Source: Spirochaetota bacterium
GTDB lineage: Bacteria > Spirochaetota > Spirochaetia > CADAEX01
Direction of reading: 5' to 3'
Assembly: GCA_009786125.1 (NCBI GenBank)
Contig: WQTU01000130.1
Location: 1 to 41,159, forward strand
DNA length: 41,159 bases
The notes beneath the pieces are model-generated. The model searched no databases, was not told the origin of the DNA, and saw only the letters and a program-made list of their open reading frames with translations. Positions 40,931-41,159 of this stretch are shown piece after piece. Within the stretch, counting starts at the first letter, position 1. Every line of letters starts with the position of its first letter. The translations under genes were made by a program, and so were the position numbers.

Positions 40931-41005
40931 AAGACAAGACAAGACAAGACAAGACAAGACAAGACAAGACAAGACAAGACAAGACAAGACAAGACAAGAC
41001 AAGAC
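40931..41005. repeat. Pentanucleotide microsatellite (AAGAC)15
   Basis: Fifteen perfect tandem copies of AAGAC (75 bp). The unit length is not a multiple of three, so copy-number change shifts any frame that reads through. One plus frame beyond it stays open to 41150. Confidence 0.98.
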
Positions 41006-41101
41006 ATTATGTAGCCTAACATCACCGTGTCAAGCACTCTATAGTTTATTTTCTTCGATATTATACCTTTTATTTACTCAAAAAAGTTGCCTAATAAGTT
41101 T

Positions 41102-41159
41102 GGGCAGGTTTTATATATTTCTGCCCTTGAGGGCGGTTAATCAAACATGATTAGCTGCC
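41102..41159. other. Paired stem-loops at the right edge
   Basis: GGGCAG (41102-41107) pairs with CTGCCC (41121-41126). GGCGGTTAATC (near 41132-41142) pairs with GATTAGCTGCC at the window end, allowing two G-T pairs. On the minus strand a frame ending QLIMFD-stop (stop at 41139-41137) enters from outside the window, so this could be the 3' end of a gene plus its terminator. Evidence is thin. Confidence 0.3.

Noticed and set aside
40815-41037. Minus-strand frames encoding repeated CLVLS units
   Set aside because: They are simply the AAGAC microsatellite read in the other direction; no upstream ribosome site or protein family supports them.
41102-41159. Right-edge stem-loops considered as a riboswitch or small structured RNA
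   Set aside because: The two stems do not match a riboswitch class I can recognise, and the minus-strand reading suggests an ordinary gene end with terminator hairpins; the window stops too soon to decide.
1-41159. CRISPR arrays, tRNA or rRNA genes, prophage genes
   Set aside because: No regularly spaced repeats with unique spacers, no cloverleaf-like segments with a T-loop consensus, and no phage structural or integrase motifs were seen. The only perfect tandem array is the AAGAC microsatellite.

Overview
The window looks like part of a spirochaete chromosome, most likely a host-associated Treponema. This is inferred from gene content and style: a lipoprotein-anchored cyclophilin-FKBP fusion, an Lpt ABC cassette, an outer-membrane-like beta-barrel protein, TPR and TraB proteins, low GC with AGA/AGG arginine codons in most genes, and GC-rich palindromic intergenic repeats. 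No rRNA, tRNA or CRISPR array was found.

Layout. (1) 1-4573: the 5' end of a membrane sensor on the minus strand behind a consensus promoter, a 140-bp MITE-like element with a 9-bp target duplication, and a two-gene signalling operon (REC-HD-GYP regulator and a triple-PAS hybrid histidine kinase). (2) 5137-12613: a four-subunit 2-oxoacid:ferredoxin oxidoreductase (VorB type), then two AMP-forming acyl-CoA synthetases, each preceded by an XRE-cupin regulator. (3) 12754-22735: a complete type II fatty-acid operon in Firmicutes order, fabH-acpP-fabK-fabD-fabG-fabF-accB-fabZ-accC-accD-accA, followed by a DegV/FakB protein. A wrecked fabT-like MarR gene lies in front of it. (4) 22762-28293: pyrG, lptC-lptA-lptB, a hicBA toxin-antitoxin module between short direct repeats, and a beta-barrel protein. 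(5) 28825-34198: TPR lipoprotein, TraB-family membrane protein, radA with two in-frame low-complexity insertions, and the dual-domain PPIase lipoprotein. (6) 34547-40753: a RelE/HigB-type toxin-antitoxin pair, a DeoR regulator divergent from a DUF1015 gene, then serA, serC and rex on the minus strand. (7) An (AAGAC)15 microsatellite near the right edge.

How the parts may fit together. The oxidoreductase and acyl-CoA synthetases could link branched or short fatty acids, their CoA esters and 2-oxo acids. The same CoA esters are potential FabH primers for the adjacent fatty-acid operon. That operon uses many CGN arginine codons, unlike its neighbours, and carries a Firmicutes-type regulator remnant, so horizontal acquisition with loss of its repressor is likely. 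SerA, SerC and a DUF1015 protein with a DGHHR motif form a serine-synthesis neighbourhood next to an apparently autoregulated Rex.

The intergenic DNA carries two dispersed repeat families. One sits immediately before intrinsic terminators. The other is a 113-bp unit sitting immediately after terminators, present twice at 110/113 identity. GC-rich palindromes also appear inside or at the ends of genes (radA, rex, lptC). All functional assignments come from reading motifs, without database searches.
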